The notes: generated from the letters alone by a model not told the origin. Positions 24,980 through 38,087 are shown, counted from the stretch's first letter. The stretch: DNA of 64,000 nt from Aquarana catesbeiana (GCF_042186555.1 NC_133335.1:173287919-173351918), one strand, 5' to 3'. Program-made: numbers and translations.

Positions 24980-25450
24980 CTGTTGCTTGGAGAAAAAGGG
25001 GAACATGGGAATAAGGAGTTTGTGGGACTTTATATGAAACACCACTGGAAAAAATAAATCAATAAATCAATGACAAATTTAATGATACATGTGGGCATAC
25101 ATGCAAACAAGAAAATCCATCTCAGTAAGTAGCATAAAAAAGAAAATAAACATGATTGGCAAATCACACAATGGTAAAAATTGTAGCATAATACATAAAT
25201 ACACCCGCATGATTCATAATAGTATAAAAATGGTATTGTATCCAATAGAATACAAACATGAGAAATAGAGGCCATGGTACATATAATAATTGATTAATAA
25301 TTCTGAAAGGTGGGAGTCGCGTGATTGAAAAGGTGGGAGTCACACGACAGACGCATAAATGCTGTGACATTGTATCAATGAAAGCTCAGCGTGTTTCGTG
25401 GATAACTTCCACTCATCAGGAGCAGTGACAAACTGGATGCATCTGTAAAA
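24980..25450 (-). repeat. Penelope-like non-coding segment
   Basis: Contains a hammerhead-ribozyme-like motif (25394-25419 core, minus strand) of the kind described in Penelope-like elements. Its left part (24985-25100, GGAGAAAAAGGGGAACATG ... CATGTGGGCATACATGC) is repeated inverted at 30990-31112. No ORF of significance. Confidence 0.5.
25380..25425 (-). ncRNA. Hammerhead-ribozyme-like motif (type I fold)
   Basis: On the minus strand: GCTC, then CTGATGA (25419-25413), then GTGGAAGTTATCCAC (5-bp stem II with a 5-base loop), GAAA (25397-25394), CACGC and TGAGC. The flanking GCTC and GAGC pair as stem I. Conserved core CUGANGA and GAAA are both intact. The base expected to be U before the cleavage site appears to be C, so activity is doubtful. 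Confidence 0.6.
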
Positions 25451-25469
25451 AATATATTTACCATATTTT

Positions 25470-27010
<1,541 letters not shown>

Positions 27011-27129
27011 TTCCATAAATATTGGGACATCGACACAATTATAATCTTTTTGGCTCTATACACCACAATGGATTTGAAATTAAACAAACAAGATGTGCTT
27101 GTGCTTTAACTGCACACTTTCAGCTTTAA

Positions 27130-27553
27130 AGATGAAGTAAAGCCTCGGGGGGGGAACAAAAAAAACAAACAAACACACACCCTGCAAGACAAAGGCATAA
27201 TGAGCATACTAGCTCATTATGAATTACTTACGTGAGATGGAAGCCCCCGCATCGGCCCTCGTTCACCTCCTCCGACGCCGCCATCCATAACGAAGCGACT
27301 TCCGGGTATCGCGGCTCCGGCGCTGTGACTGGCTGGAGCCGCGATATCACTTATCGCGCGCTGGTGCCGCCACTAACGGCATGCTTAGTGCGCCCGATGT
27401 CTACGGCACATGCGCCGTAGACATGAGTGCCGCTGTTTCTGCAAATATCTCCTAAACCTTTTAGGTTTGGGAGATATTTCTTGCACCTACAGGTAAGCCT
27501 TAATCTAGGCTTCCCTGTAGGTTTAAAGTGGTTGTAATGGGTTTACAACCACT
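27130..27553. mobile_element. TTAA MITE, family A (copy 2)
   Basis: Flanked by TTAA at 27126-27129 and 27554-27557. Same ends and interior as 5893-6328 (AGGCATAATGAGC, GGAGATATTTCTTGCACC, GTTTACAACCACTT). The uninterrupted target is seen in the opposite Tc1 repeat near 30695 (AAATTAAAGCTG), confirming insertion into TTAA. Confidence 0.85.
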
Positions 27554-28628
27554 TTAATTTGAGGGTATTTACATCCAAATCAGGTGAACAGTGTAGGAAT
27601 TATAACAGTTTGTATACAGTTTGGGACAGATTAACAATTATCAAACTTTCACTTTTTAATACTTGGTTGCAAATCCTTTGCAGTCAATTACAGCCTGAAG
27701 TCTGGAACGCATAGACATCACCAGACGCTGGGTTTCATCCCTGGCGATGCTCTGCCAGGCCTCTACTGCAACTGTCTTGAGTTCATGCTTTGTTCTGGGG
27801 GCATTTTCCCTTCAGTTTTGCCTTCAGCAAGTGAAATGCATGCTCAAATCGGATTCAGGTCAGGTGATTGACTTGGCCATTGCATAACATTCCGCTTCTT
27901 TCCCTTAAACTCTTAGGTTGCTTTCGCAGTATGCTTCGGGTCATTGTCCATCTGCACTATGAAGCGCCGTCCAATGAGTTCTGAAGCATTTTGCTGAATA
28001 TGAGCAGATAATATTGCCCGAAACACTTCAGAATTCATCCTGCTGCTTTTGTCAGCAGTCACATCAATAAATACAAGAGAACCAGTTCCACTGGCAGCCA
28101 TACATGCCCACGCCATGACACTACCACCACCATGCTTCACTGATGAGGCGGTATGCTTTGGATCATGAGCAGTTCCTTTCCTTCTCCATAACTCTTCTCT
28201 TCCCATCACTCTGGTACAAGTTGATCTTGGTCTCATCTGTCCATAAGATGTTGTTCCAGAACTGTGAAGGTTTTTTTAGATGTTGTTTGGCAAACTCTAA
28301 TCTGGCTTTCCTGTTTTTGAGGCTCACCAATGGTTTACATCTTGTGGTGAACCCTCTGTATTCACTCTGGTGAAGTCTTCTCTTGATTGTTGACTTTGAC
28401 ACACATACACCTACCTCCTGGAGAGTGTTCTTGATCTGGCCAACTGTTGTGAAGGGTGTTTTCTTCACCAGGGAAAGAATTCTTCGGTCATCCACCACAG
28501 TTGTTTTCTGTGGTCTTCCGCGTCTTTTGGTGTTGCTGAGCTCACCACTGCGTTCTTTCTTTGTAGCCTCCCTGGCGGTTTTCCCCGAGTGTGGCTCGGG
28601 GTTAAATTTCAGCACCATTAGCGGTAAC

Positions 28629-28766
28629 TAGGGTTGTCCCGATACCACTTTTTTAGGACCGAGTACAAGTACCGATACTTTTTTTCAAGTACTTGCCGAT
28701 ACCGATTACCGATACTTTTTTTTTTTAATGTCATGTGACAGTGTTTTTTTTTTCAACAGTGTTTTC

Positions 28767-28797
<31 letters not shown>

Positions 28798-29610
28798 GGA
28801 ACGGTGTATGTGTGTGTGTTTTTTTTTTACAATTTTAATTTTTTACAATAATATATTTTTTTATTCTTTATAATTTTTTTTTTTTTTTTATCAGCCCTGT
28901 TGGGGGGCTTTGGTGAGATATCAGGGGTCTTAACAGACTTCTGATATCTCCCCCTTGAGACAGAGAAAGAGACAGAGGATAAAGATACCCCAGTCCCTTT
29001 CTCTGCAGCCTCAGCTGCACTAAGAATGAATAGAGAGAAGACAGCGGCTCCTCTCCATTCATAAACTGACACATCGTAATCACAGGAGATTACAATGTTT
29101 CAGTTGTGTGAATGGACAGAGTCAGCTGACTCTGTCCATTCACACAGCGGAGAGAGACAGCAGAATGGAGGGGACAGAGAAGGAGAGGGGAACGGAGGGG
29201 ACAGCGTAGAGACACAGGGAAGGAGAGAGGAACGGAGGGCGACAGCGGAGAGACACAGGGAAGGAGAGAGGAACGGAGGGGGACAGAAAAGGAGAGAGGA
29301 ACGGAGGGGGACAGCGGAGAGACACAGGGAAGGAGAGAGGAACAGAGGGGGACAGCGGAGGGGGACAGAGGAATGGAGGGGGCATGGAGGAGGATGCAGT
29401 GACAGTCAGCGGTGAGCGATCACCGCTGTCTGTCACTAAAGCTGCTGAAAGCCGCTGGGGGAGAATCTTGTAACTCCCCCACGCGCCGATCACAGCTGTC
29501 TTCCAGGTATCGGGGAAGCATCGGGAGCATTTGCCCAAGTACAAGTACTTGGGCAAATGCTCGGTATCGGTGCCGATACCGATACTAGTATTGGTATCGG
29601 GACAACTCTA
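28629..29610. mobile_element. hAT-type element, 8-bp TSD
   Basis: Perfect 8-bp duplication GCGGTAAC at 28621-28628 and 29611-29618. Ends TAGGGTTGTCCCGATACC and GGTATCGGGACAACTCTA. The subterminal region repeats CCGATACC. No transposase. The interior holds poly-T, a 21-base G run and a purine-rich minisatellite. Confidence 0.92.
29160..29385. repeat. Purine-rich minisatellite inside the hAT element
   Basis: Imperfect units of about 41 bp with a 30-bp variant, built on GACACAGGGAAGGAGAGAGG then AACGGAGGGGGACAGCG. One strand is almost pure purine. Confidence 0.85.
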
Positions 29611-30989
29611 GCGGTAACCCCGAGCCACACTCGGGATTACATTGCAGGATCCTGGTGCGGTGTACTTACTTTGTCCCCAGGATCCTGCGGTGTCCCCCCC
29701 AACCCCCGCTGTGTCTGCAGGCTGTGTCCTCCGCCCCAATGACCAGTGTGCCGGGCTCAGTTCTCTACGAGCATCGCGACGCACGGGGGCGGAGCCTGGC
29801 GGCAAATTCAAAAGAGTGAAAATTCATAACACATACAGTACACTGTAATCTTACAGATTACATTACTGTATGAAATCATTTCACATCCCTTTTGTCCCCA
29901 GTGCTTTGTCCAATGCCCTGCATGCAGTTGTATATGATATATACTGTTCTTTCTGCCTGGAAACTGGAGATTGTCCATGGCAACCAAAAAGTGTCCCCTT
30001 ACGTCAAAAGTGGTTTTAGATCAGCTAGAAAACAGCGATAGCAAATTAGAACACTTGCAGAATTGAGCGATAGTGAATCGTGGGGAAATTTATTATATTA
30101 TTTTTTAGAAATGTATTTTATTTAATAATTATTTATATTTATTACATTATAATTTATGATTTTGTGTTTCAAACTCCATTATACCCGGGATATCTACTAG
30201 ACCCTTGGTGGACAGATTTAAGTGTGTTATTGCTAAGAATTACAGGCCTACAATATAAAACGCCAAATTTCTATGCAAAATAATTGTACCGCTTTGAAAC
30301 GCAAAAATCTGAAATAATCATGCCGCCAGGGAGGTTAAGGATGTTCCAAACAGTTGATTTGGCCACACCTAATGTTTTTGCTATCTCTCTGATGGGTTTG
30401 TTTTGTTTTTTTAGCCTAATGATGGTTTGCTTCACTGATAGCGACAGCTCTTTGGATCTCATATTGAGAGTTGACAGCAACAGATTCCAAATGCAAATAG
30501 CACACTTGAAATTAACTCTGGACCTTTTATCTTCTCCTTGTAAATGGGATAATGAGGGAATAACACACACACCTGGCCATGGAACATCTGAGCAGCCAAT
30601 TGTCCCATTACTTTTGGTCCCTTAAAAAGTGTGAGGCACATATACAAACTGTTGTAATTCCTAAACCGTTCACCCGATTTGGATGTAAATACCCTCAAAT
30701 TAAAGCTGAAAGTCTGCAGTTAAAGCACATCTTGTTTGTTTCATTTCAAATCTATTGTGGTGGTGTATAGAGCCAAAAAAAATTAGAACTGTGTTGATGT
30801 CCCAGTATTTATGGACCTGACTGTATATAATATTTACATAGTAATATAACGGGAAGAGAGAGAACAAAAACTGTATTCCCAACACTCTTATCTATGGCTA
30901 AAATCAAGGTCAAAAAGCACAGATATTGTTGTTGGCAGCTGGAGGCACTGTGGGAACATCAACTCCAGACACCCCCCCTCCCCGTTTGC

Positions 30990-31109
30990 ATGTATGCCCA
31001 CATGTATCATTAAATAGGTCATTGAATATTAATTGATTCATTTTATTCCAGTGGTGTGTTTCATAAAGTCCCACAAACTCCTTATTCTCATGTTCCCCTT
31101 TTTCTCCAG
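30990..31109. repeat. Inverted copy of the 24985-25100 segment
   Basis: GCATGTATGCCCACATG ... GTTCCCCTTTTTCTCC is the reverse complement of the segment near 25000. The DIRS element 31110-36978 is inserted at its end. Confidence 0.7.
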
Positions 31110-31858
31110 AATAGGATTTTTCCATCATACTTGCCTGTAAAATCCTTTTGAGTACATCATGGGACAAAAGAGTCAGGCTAATATTCATTACCTACTGGGC
31201 TATACTCCATCTCCAGGTGAATGGACAATGGTAGACCAAAGGTCTTCAGCCAGGAAGTGATCCCCTATATAACCCCTCCCACATAGGAAGCACTCCAGTT
31301 TTGGAGCAAGCACTGAATCCTCAAGATAAATAAAGAAAGAAATGTGGGAAGGATCTCTGTGTCCCATGATGTACTCAAAGAAAAAGGATTTTACAGGTAA
31401 TTATGACAAAAAAAAAATCCCATTTTCTTTTTTCATACATCATGGGACACAGAGTCAAGTTAATATTCATTACCTACTGGGACGTCCCAGAGCAATAGCC
31501 TTGAGGGGAGGGACACCCTGCCAAACAATAGCCATCAGAACTTATATGGCAGCCCGCAGCGAAAGCCGAATCCTAGGCTGCTCGAACATCCACTTTATAA
31601 AATTTTGTGAACCTATGCACTGAAAACCAGGTAGCAGCCTTACAAATCTGAGCCACATCTACCTGATGGTGAAAAGCCCAGGAGGTTCCCTCACCCCTGG
31701 TAGAATAAGCTCTCACCCTAAAGGGAGGAGCTTTATGCTTCAGACCATAGGCCTAAATGACCAATTGACGGCCCCAATTGGCAATGGAAGCTGCCTGCCC
31801 TTTCTTGGGTCCTTTTGGTAAAACAAAAAAGGAGTCTGATCCACGGATCTCCGCAGAT

Positions 31859-32523
31859 CTAGACAAATAAACCTTGACTGCCCGCACAACGTCCAAGGAG
31901 TGCAGTCGTCTCTCTTCCGCCGAACGAGGCCGAGAGAAAAAAAGAAGGCAAAATGTCCTGATTTAAATGAAAGGCCGACACCACTTTTGACAAAAAGGAT
32001 GGAACAGGTTGTAACACGACCCTGTCATGGTGAAGGATCAAGTACGGTTCCCTGCATGAAAGGGCCACCAACTCCGACACCCTTCTAGCAGAGGCGATAG
32101 CCATCAGGAAGGCTAGCTTGCATGACAGCAAGTCTAATGGAATTTCCTCGATGGGTTCAAATGGTTGTTTCTGTAACACAGACAGCACCAAGTTCAAGTC
32201 CCAAGGACACGTAGGTGACCTAATGGGGGGGAAGCAAGCGAGTTGCCCCCTGTATAAAAGGTTCAGACCAGCGAATGGGAGGCTAAAGGCCTTTGGAAGA
32301 ATACTGATAGGGCTGAAACCTGACCTCTGATTGATTTCCACAGCTGACTGTAGAAAACAAATTGGCTTTGAGTACAGAGAATTCTCCCAATCACATATTT
32401 CCGAGGATGCCATTTTCTGGCTTCACAAGAAGCAATATAATTCTTCCAGACCTTATGATAAATTTTCCTAGTGACAGCTTTTCTAGCATTCACTAGGGTA
32501 GACACTACTGATCCCGATGCCAC
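31859..32523 (-). pseudogene. DIRS tyrosine recombinase (copy 2)
   Basis: Starts in NARKAVTRKIYHKVWKNY (N-terminal DNA-binding type), continues through FSPISILPKAFSLPFAG-like sequence and the core ASARRVSELVALSCREPY with the first catalytic arginine. The distal HxxR and tyrosine region (31480-31860) is out of frame. At least one frameshift near 32290. Confidence 0.75.
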
Positions 32524-32991
32524 GGTCCTTTAACACCCTGGCTTCAAATAGCCATGCCGTCAAATTTAGAGACTGTAAATTGGGGTGGAATATAGGACCT
32601 TGAGACAGTAGATTGGGGCGCTGTGGAAGCGTCCATGGCCCGTCTATTGTCAGTCTCACAATCTCTGGGAACCAGGGCCTTCTGGGCCAGGCTGGTGCCA
32701 CCAGAATGACTGGAACTCCCTCTTACCAAATCCTGCGCAACAAATCGAAGGAGAGGGATTGGAGAGAAAGCATAAACAAGGGAGTACTGTCTCCATGGAA
32801 CTATCAGAGCATCTGCTCTGATTGCCAGAGGATCCCTTGTTCGGGACACAAACTGCTGTAGCTTGTTGTTGAATCTGGATGCCAATAGGTCGACCTCTGG
32901 CCATCCAACGCTGGCAAATTTTCTGGATCACCCCTGTGTGTAGGGACCATTTCCCCAGGCAGATCTGCTGGTGGCTGAGATAATCTGCCTT

Positions 32992-33572
32992 CTAGTTCTC
33001 TACTCCCGGGATATGGACTGCCAATATCATTGGCACATGTCCCTCTGCCCAGTCTAGTATGTGGTTAACCTCCTTCAGAGCTGAACGACTCCTGGTACCG
33101 CCTTGGTGGTTTATATAGACCACTGCGGTGGCATTGTTGGACTGATCCAAGATAGGGCAGTCCTGAAGCTCCACTGTCCAGGACCGTAGGGCCAGACGTA
33201 GTGCCCAGATTTCCAGGACGTTGATGGGCAGGATCTGTTCTGTCCCTGATCATTTCCCCATGAGCTGTGAGAGATAACACCAATCAGAAGTTCTGGATGT
33301 GCAGCCATTTCTTTCTTCTTTCCTAGGGTCACTCCACAGCCTGAGAGACTGGCATCTGTAGTCAGTACTCTCCAAGTTAACGGGAGAAAGGATTTTCCCC
33401 TTCGCAGGTTCTGATCCTCCAACCACCAGCTTAGGTTTAAGTGTGCCCGAGGAGATAAGCACATTGGATAATCCAGGGCTTTTCCTCTTCTGGTCCAGGC
33501 CAACAAGAGGTCTTGCTGTAAAGGCCTGGAATGGAACTGGGCATAGGGCACTGCCTTAAAGGAGGATACCAT
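32992..33572 (-). pseudogene. DIRS RNase H domain (copy 2)
   Basis: TTDASLSGCGVTLG carries the first RNase H aspartate. After a frameshift come NNATAVVYINHQGGTRS (the DIRS-type D.N..VAYIN.QGGT motif) and HVPMILAVHIPGVEN, the conserved end. Downstream (32885-32483) lies the linker with PWFPEIVRLTIDGPWTLP common to vertebrate DIRS. Confidence 0.75.
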
Positions 33573-33988
33573 CTCCTTCCTAGAAGACTCATACAGAGCC
33601 GAATGGAGGGTTGTCTGGTGCCTCTTATTCGACTGGTTTCAAGGCTGACTTTTCGGTATTTATGATCCAGCCTAAGCTTTTCAAATACCACACGGTGCAT
33701 ATTATGCTCTGTTCTAGAGCCTGTAATGAGTGATCTGAGTAGGAGGTCGTCCAGATACCCGATCACCAGGATCCCTTGGGCCCTTAAAAGACCCAGTACT
33801 AGTGCTAGGACCTTTGTGAACGTCCGAGGAGCCGTAGCCAGCCCGAAGGGTAGAGCCACGTGTATTTGCACATATATAAAATCGATGGAGGCTAGAAAGT
33901 CTCCCCTCTGGATTGAGGCTACTACTGAGCGGACAGACTCCATCCGAAAAGACTGTATCGGATACTTGTTCAGGGATCTTAGGTCCAA
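33437..33988 (-). pseudogene. DIRS reverse transcriptase (copy 2)
   Basis: 184-codon open piece: MDLRSLNKYPIQSFRMESV, motif A FLASIDFIYVQIH, motif B GLATAPRTFTKVLALV, and motif C IGYLDDLLLRS with the catalytic YLDD near residue 80. The thumb continues in other frames. An 8-bp-TSD hAT MITE (34100-34248) interrupts the upstream junction with gag. Confidence 0.8.
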
Positions 33989-34099
33989 AATGGGCCTTGT
34001 GTCCCCATTTGGTTTCTGAACAGTAAACAGGTTTGAGTAAAACCCCTGTGCCCCTTTTGGATACTGGAACCTCTACAATCACTCCTTGATGTACTAGAT

Positions 34100-34248
34100 C
34101 AGGGGTCTTCAAAACTATGGCCCTCCAGTTGTTCAGGAACTACAATTTCCATCATGCCTAGTCATGTCTGTGAATGTCAGTGTTTTACAATGCCTCATGG
34201 GATGTGTAGTTCTGTAACAGCTGGAGGGCCTAAGTTTGAGGATCCCTG
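34100..34248. mobile_element. hAT MITE with perfect 8-bp TSD
   Basis: 149 bp with ends CAGGGGTCTTCAAAACTA and GTTTGAGGATCCCTG, flanked by TACTAGAT on both sides (34092-34099, 34249-34256). Inverted CCCTCCAGYTGTT and AACTACAATT/AGAACTACA blocks make it a foldback. Inserted in the DIRS element. Confidence 0.93.
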
Positions 34249-34256
34249 TACTAGAT

Positions 34257-35705
34257 GTAGTGCAGGAAGCAATACGTTTCTTTTTGGAGGATCCGAGGAA
34301 CGCTGGATCTTAAAAACCTCTGAGGGGGAACCGCAACTCTAGCTTGTAACTGCGAGATATAATTGAGGTGACCCACTCGTCCTGAATTGTTCTCCAAATG
34401 TCCGCAAAGTGCAGCAGCCTTACCCCCACTCAATGGAGTGGGGTGTCCCCTCAAAAAGGAGGGCTTGGTGCTGGGTTTAGAAGAATCTTGGACCCATGGC
34501 TTCTTCTGGCCTTGGTGCTTGCCCCTGGCCCTCGCGCCCTGTTGGCGGCAGAGCCGCCTTGGCGCTGAGACATTAGAGGAAGCAGTTTCTGAGGTTTTAA
34601 ACGAGGGACGTCTGGTGCTTTTCTTCACAGGAAGTAGAGAACTCTTCCCTCCGGAGATCTTTGGATATATTTGTCCAAATGATCACCAAATAAACGTTCC
34701 CCATGAAAAGGTAAACCTGCCAATAACTTTTATACAAGGAAGTTCGGCTGAACAGTTCTTAAGGCATAAAAGTCTGCGCATATGTACAGACGAGAGAGCC
34801 AAACGAGAAACCTGCTGTATTGAATCCTTTAAGGCGTCTATAGCAAAACACAGCGCTCGAGAAACATCTGTCTTACTTTCAGGCAGATCATCCTCCTGGT
34901 TAGGCCTATCAGGGCGTTTGACTGGATCCTTTACAGACTGGCAGATACCAATTGCTGCAACAGCTGGCTGAATAGCTGAACTAGCCAAAGAAAAAGGAAG
35001 CTTTTAATAACAACTCCAATTTCTTTCAAACCCTGTGAGTTATCTACCAGACAAGTTCAGTTCTTGTTTAAAGGAAGAGGCTGCTGCCATGCTCCATTTT
35101 TTAATGAAATTTTCATCTATGGGACATAAAAGGGAAAACCTCTTAGGAGGAACAAAAATCCTGTCAGGATGTTCCCAATCAGCATTCACTGCCTGTTCCA
35201 ACAGGGGGTGTAGAGGGAAAGCCTGTGCGGCCTGAAGAGGCCTCAGGGATCCCAAAGAGGACCAGGGGGAGCGCAGTCATCTCTGCAAGAGGCAACTTAA
35301 AGGCAGAACAAACCTTTTCGGTCAGAGTCAGCATCAAAAGCCTCTGCGACTGAGAGGCAGACATCAAACTGGATATCTTCTTGTCCAGATTGCTCGGAAG
35401 TAGACTCATCTGCCGGGCCCCCCCACAGGGTCCTGAGCTTTAAGCTCTTTCCCATCCTCAACCCATTCCTGCTCCAGACTAGGAGGCTCCGCGGAGGGGG
35501 ATCTGTCACGCTTCCTGCTATCCTGTGGGATGAAGGCAATCATGCCAGCAATTCTGTGCTCTAACCCAGCTAGGGCCGAGGAAAGTTTAACCTTAGTTAT
35601 AAAGGGTGAAGCAGCAGCGTTGACTGTAGGCACAATACCAGAAAGTTGCAGCGGCTCAGATTGCCTGGAAGCCTCTGGTCTTTCAGGGGATATGACTACG
35701 TTCAT
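34257..35705 (-). pseudogene. DIRS gag region (copy 2), broken
   Basis: Consecutive minus-strand open pieces in different frames: 35705-35406 (HRIAGMIAFIPQ, RKRDRSPS), 35409-35179, 34988-34683 (AIGICQSVKDPVKRPD, VSRALCFAIDALKDSI) and 34628-34257 (basic, RRPSFKTSE, GARARGKHQGQKKP). Position before the reverse transcriptase and basic tail fit a DIRS gag. No zinc pair seen. Function inferred from place. Confidence 0.55.
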
Positions 35706-36139
35706 CAGGAACTACTGACGACGTTGGTGTGCCCTTCCCTATAGTGTGTTAGTCCCGCTCCTCTTTTTTGGACATTTACCCGCCACAAAAAGAGTATTTG
35801 GGTGTAGTATTAAAATACCTCAGAAGGGAGACCCTTTAATAGGGCTCCCGAGCCCCTATGTAACAATCCTGCTAAGCACCTTCAGCCTGCCAAGCAACAC
35901 TTGGTGACTCACGTGACCCGTAAGGAAAGAATGAACCGCTGCAAGTGTCTGTCCAGATCCTGCTTTTTGTCCCACAGCTGCCTTCTGCAAGCACTGTATG
36001 CTTGGCCTATACAGCTTAAATAAGCTGGGTGTGTGCCGCCTGCATGGTCCCGGCGAACGGGCGTGGCTGTATTCGCATATGACGCAAATTCTCGTGCGCA
36101 CGGATAAAGGCTACTGCGCATATGCGGCGAAGCCACGTG

Positions 36140-36262
36140 CACCATGGCCGCCAAACAACTGCTAAGTCCAGTGGCGCTTTTGTGAACTCACATGCGCCAT
36201 GGCCACCAAACAACTGCTAAACACAATGGCACTCTTGCGAACGCACATGCGCCATGGTGAAT
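36140..36262. repeat. Short tandem repeat in the DIRS 5' region
   Basis: Two units of about 54 bp plus part of a third: CACCATGGCCGCCAAACAAC, GCGCCATGGCCACCAAACAAC-type starts at about 36140 and 36192, and GCGCCATGG at 36248. May be part of the element's regulatory leader. Confidence 0.7.
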
Positions 36263-36984
36263 GAAGGCAAAATGGCGCACCGTCGTGTACCATCATACAG
36301 GTACGAAACAGCCAGACGCAAGCAAAAAAAAGGTACGCTTTGCAAACACCCACAGCTAGCCCAAAACTCCCCCGTATGGTCACCGCACATAGGTGTCCAG
36401 CCTCTAGCTAGCTTGACTGATTGTTACAATCACTGGGACACCCCACAATAATAGTAAAGGGGTTTCACTTACCTGTCCAGGCGCAGGGCAGCTTAGAAAC
36501 GAAGAGCCCAAACTTCACCCATCATGGCAGGTTCCTGTCACTTGAGGACCTTCAAGGACTGGGTACCCTTTTCATGTTTACGGGTCCACTCCCTTGGACC
36601 TGTTCAGCACCCTGCAGGAATGCTTTAGCGCTGTGGTGTCCAGGATTCCACTTTGCAGGGTCCAGCGCCCGGAGGCCGCATTACAGGCAAAATGTCACAG
36701 GATCCGATCGGTCAATCCAATGATTCATTTAAGAAGTTTGTGAGACTAGAGACCTGGAGCTCAGAGAGCTCAAACAAACCATGCCATCCACCTTGCAGAC
36801 ACTGGTAAAAAACTGAAGTGCTTCCTGTGTGGGAGGGGTTATATAGGGGGATCACTTCCTGTCTGAAGAAGACCTTTGGTCTACCAGTGTCCATTCACCT
36901 GGAGATAGAGTATAAACCAGTAGGTAATGAATATTAGCCTGACTCTGTGTCCCATGATGTATGAAAAAGAAAGAATGGTACTGA

Positions 36985-38040
36985 AGGACAGACGCCCATG
37001 CTTCAAAAAGGGGCCTGGCGGAAGTGCACATCCTATGCATCGAAGCGCGTCATCATCTGGTGCCAGAACAAGCACCAGATGACACATCTTGTTCTACCTC
37101 GACCTATCATACAGGGGAGCTACCCAGATGTGTATAATGCTTGAAATAAATGCAGAAGAAACCCCCCAGCAGGACCGATGACCACCCACACCATTACTTT
37201 ATTAGAAAGAATAGGCAATAAAGGCATCAGTCAAGTGGCAAGGTCTAGCACATGTCTTAAGGAAAAAAAAAAACCCAGTTAAGCAAATGGACCAGGAACA
37301 CAAACACCGGGGCCTAATCATTTTCCATTTACTTGCAATGTGCCTATGAACGTGCTAACAGTTTAACTATTCCAGAAAGAGTCAATTCCCTAGAGCAACC
37401 CCCTTTCGCCATGCATGTCTTAGCCCTCACCCCTTTTGGAACTTCTCAATTGTGAAACTGTGTTAGCCCATCTCCTCTGCCCTTCCCTAAACCTCCCTAT
37501 ACAACCTTGCTCTGAGTCAGCTAGGTCCCCTGACTTCACATTCAAAATGGTGGCATCCAACAGTCTCTACACACAAAACTTTCACATACGTACAATGCCT
37601 GGTCCTTCTCTGCTCTCAGCAATTTAATTACTTGGCCCTTGCATCACTACAGGACACAGTAGTGATACAGAAGCAGACAGGAGAAACTAGCGTGCAGCAA
37701 GCAACCAGACATTGGATACACCTAGAAGTGTGTGGGATGCAGGAGATTTTCACCCAGCCTCAAGGTAGAAAAAAATTGGCAGCATGGGTGACAGGCCAAG
37801 TATTTAATTTTCTTTAAAAACAATCATTTTTAAATTTTCTTCCAACAGCAGACGCTTTAAAAGCAGCAAATCGGTACAACAGTCAAACTAGCACTTTCAA
37901 AAGCCATGGTGGCCCCTGCATTACTCTTTTGAACAAAGCTTGAGCAAATTTTGTCTGGTTCCAAATAAACAGCCAAAATTTGATCAGCTTGTTTCCCTGT
38001 CAGCACCATTGCACACAATATACTTCAGGGAACCAAATAT
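36985..38040. other. Intron 4 sequence near a possible Penelope remnant
   Basis: A perfect 10-bp hairpin CATCTGGTGC/GCACCAGATG is at 37054-37081, just after CGAAGCGCGTC, which resembles the 3' half of a hammerhead motif. The rest of the stretch has no recognised element. Confidence 0.3.
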
Positions 38041-38042
38041 TA

Positions 38043-38047
38043 TTATT

Positions 38048-38087
<40 letters not shown>

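Larger units (their letters stand above)
28567..30334. mobile_element. TTAA-type MITE, CCTCCCTGGCGG family (copy 1, interrupted)
   Basis: Ends CCTCCCTGGCGG and CCGCCAGGGAGG; the right flank is TTAA (30335-30338) and the left flank is decayed to GTAG. Inserted in the Tc1 C transposase gene. The left subterminal hairpin CCCCGAGTGTGGCTCGGGG and a second copy further in flank the hAT insertion. Without the hAT it is about 780 bp. A second copy, inverted and uninterrupted, is at 60632-61355. Confidence 0.85.
27670..30462 (-). pseudogene. Tc1 transposase C, interrupted
   Basis: Start near 30462 (MRSKELSLSVKQTIIRL, AKTLGVAKSTVWNIL), then 1.77 kb of nested insertion. It resumes at 28560: KKERSGELSNTKRRGRPQKT, the DE-type block NILWTDETKINLY near 28250, VKHGGGSVMAWACM near 28130, and VQMDNDPKHTAKAT near 27925. 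Frames shift around 28170 and after 27910. The catalytic acidic residues are recognisable but the gene is dead. Confidence 0.9.
27011..30825 (-). mobile_element. Tc1-like transposon C (host of a three-level nest)
   Basis: Inverted terminal repeats of roughly 200 bp. The right end reads CCAGTATTTATGGACCTGACTGTA (30801-30825). The left repeat begins CCATAAATATTGGGAC, its outer ~10 bases replaced by the GATA microsatellite. The left repeat is split by MITE family A (27130-27553), and the transposase gene by a TTAA MITE (28567-30334) that itself holds a hAT element. Confidence 0.9.
31110..36978 (-). mobile_element. DIRS-like retrotransposon, near full length (copy 2)
   Basis: Inverted terminal repeats: left 31145-31328 (CATCATGGGAC.., GGTAATGAATATTAG inverted, CCTATATAACCCCTCCCAC) and right 36812-36965. 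An internal complementary region at 31355-31460 joins both ends (GTACTCAAAG ... TTCATACATCATGGGACACA). Minus-strand order is gag (35705-34251), reverse transcriptase (33988-33437), RNase H (33572-32992) and recombinase (32523-31859), all frameshifted. No target-site duplication, as expected of DIRS. Lies sense in MFSD11 intron 4. Confidence 0.88.

Noticed and set aside
29095..29415. 106-codon Glu/Arg/Gly-rich ORF
   Set aside because: Product of the purine-rich minisatellite in the hAT element.
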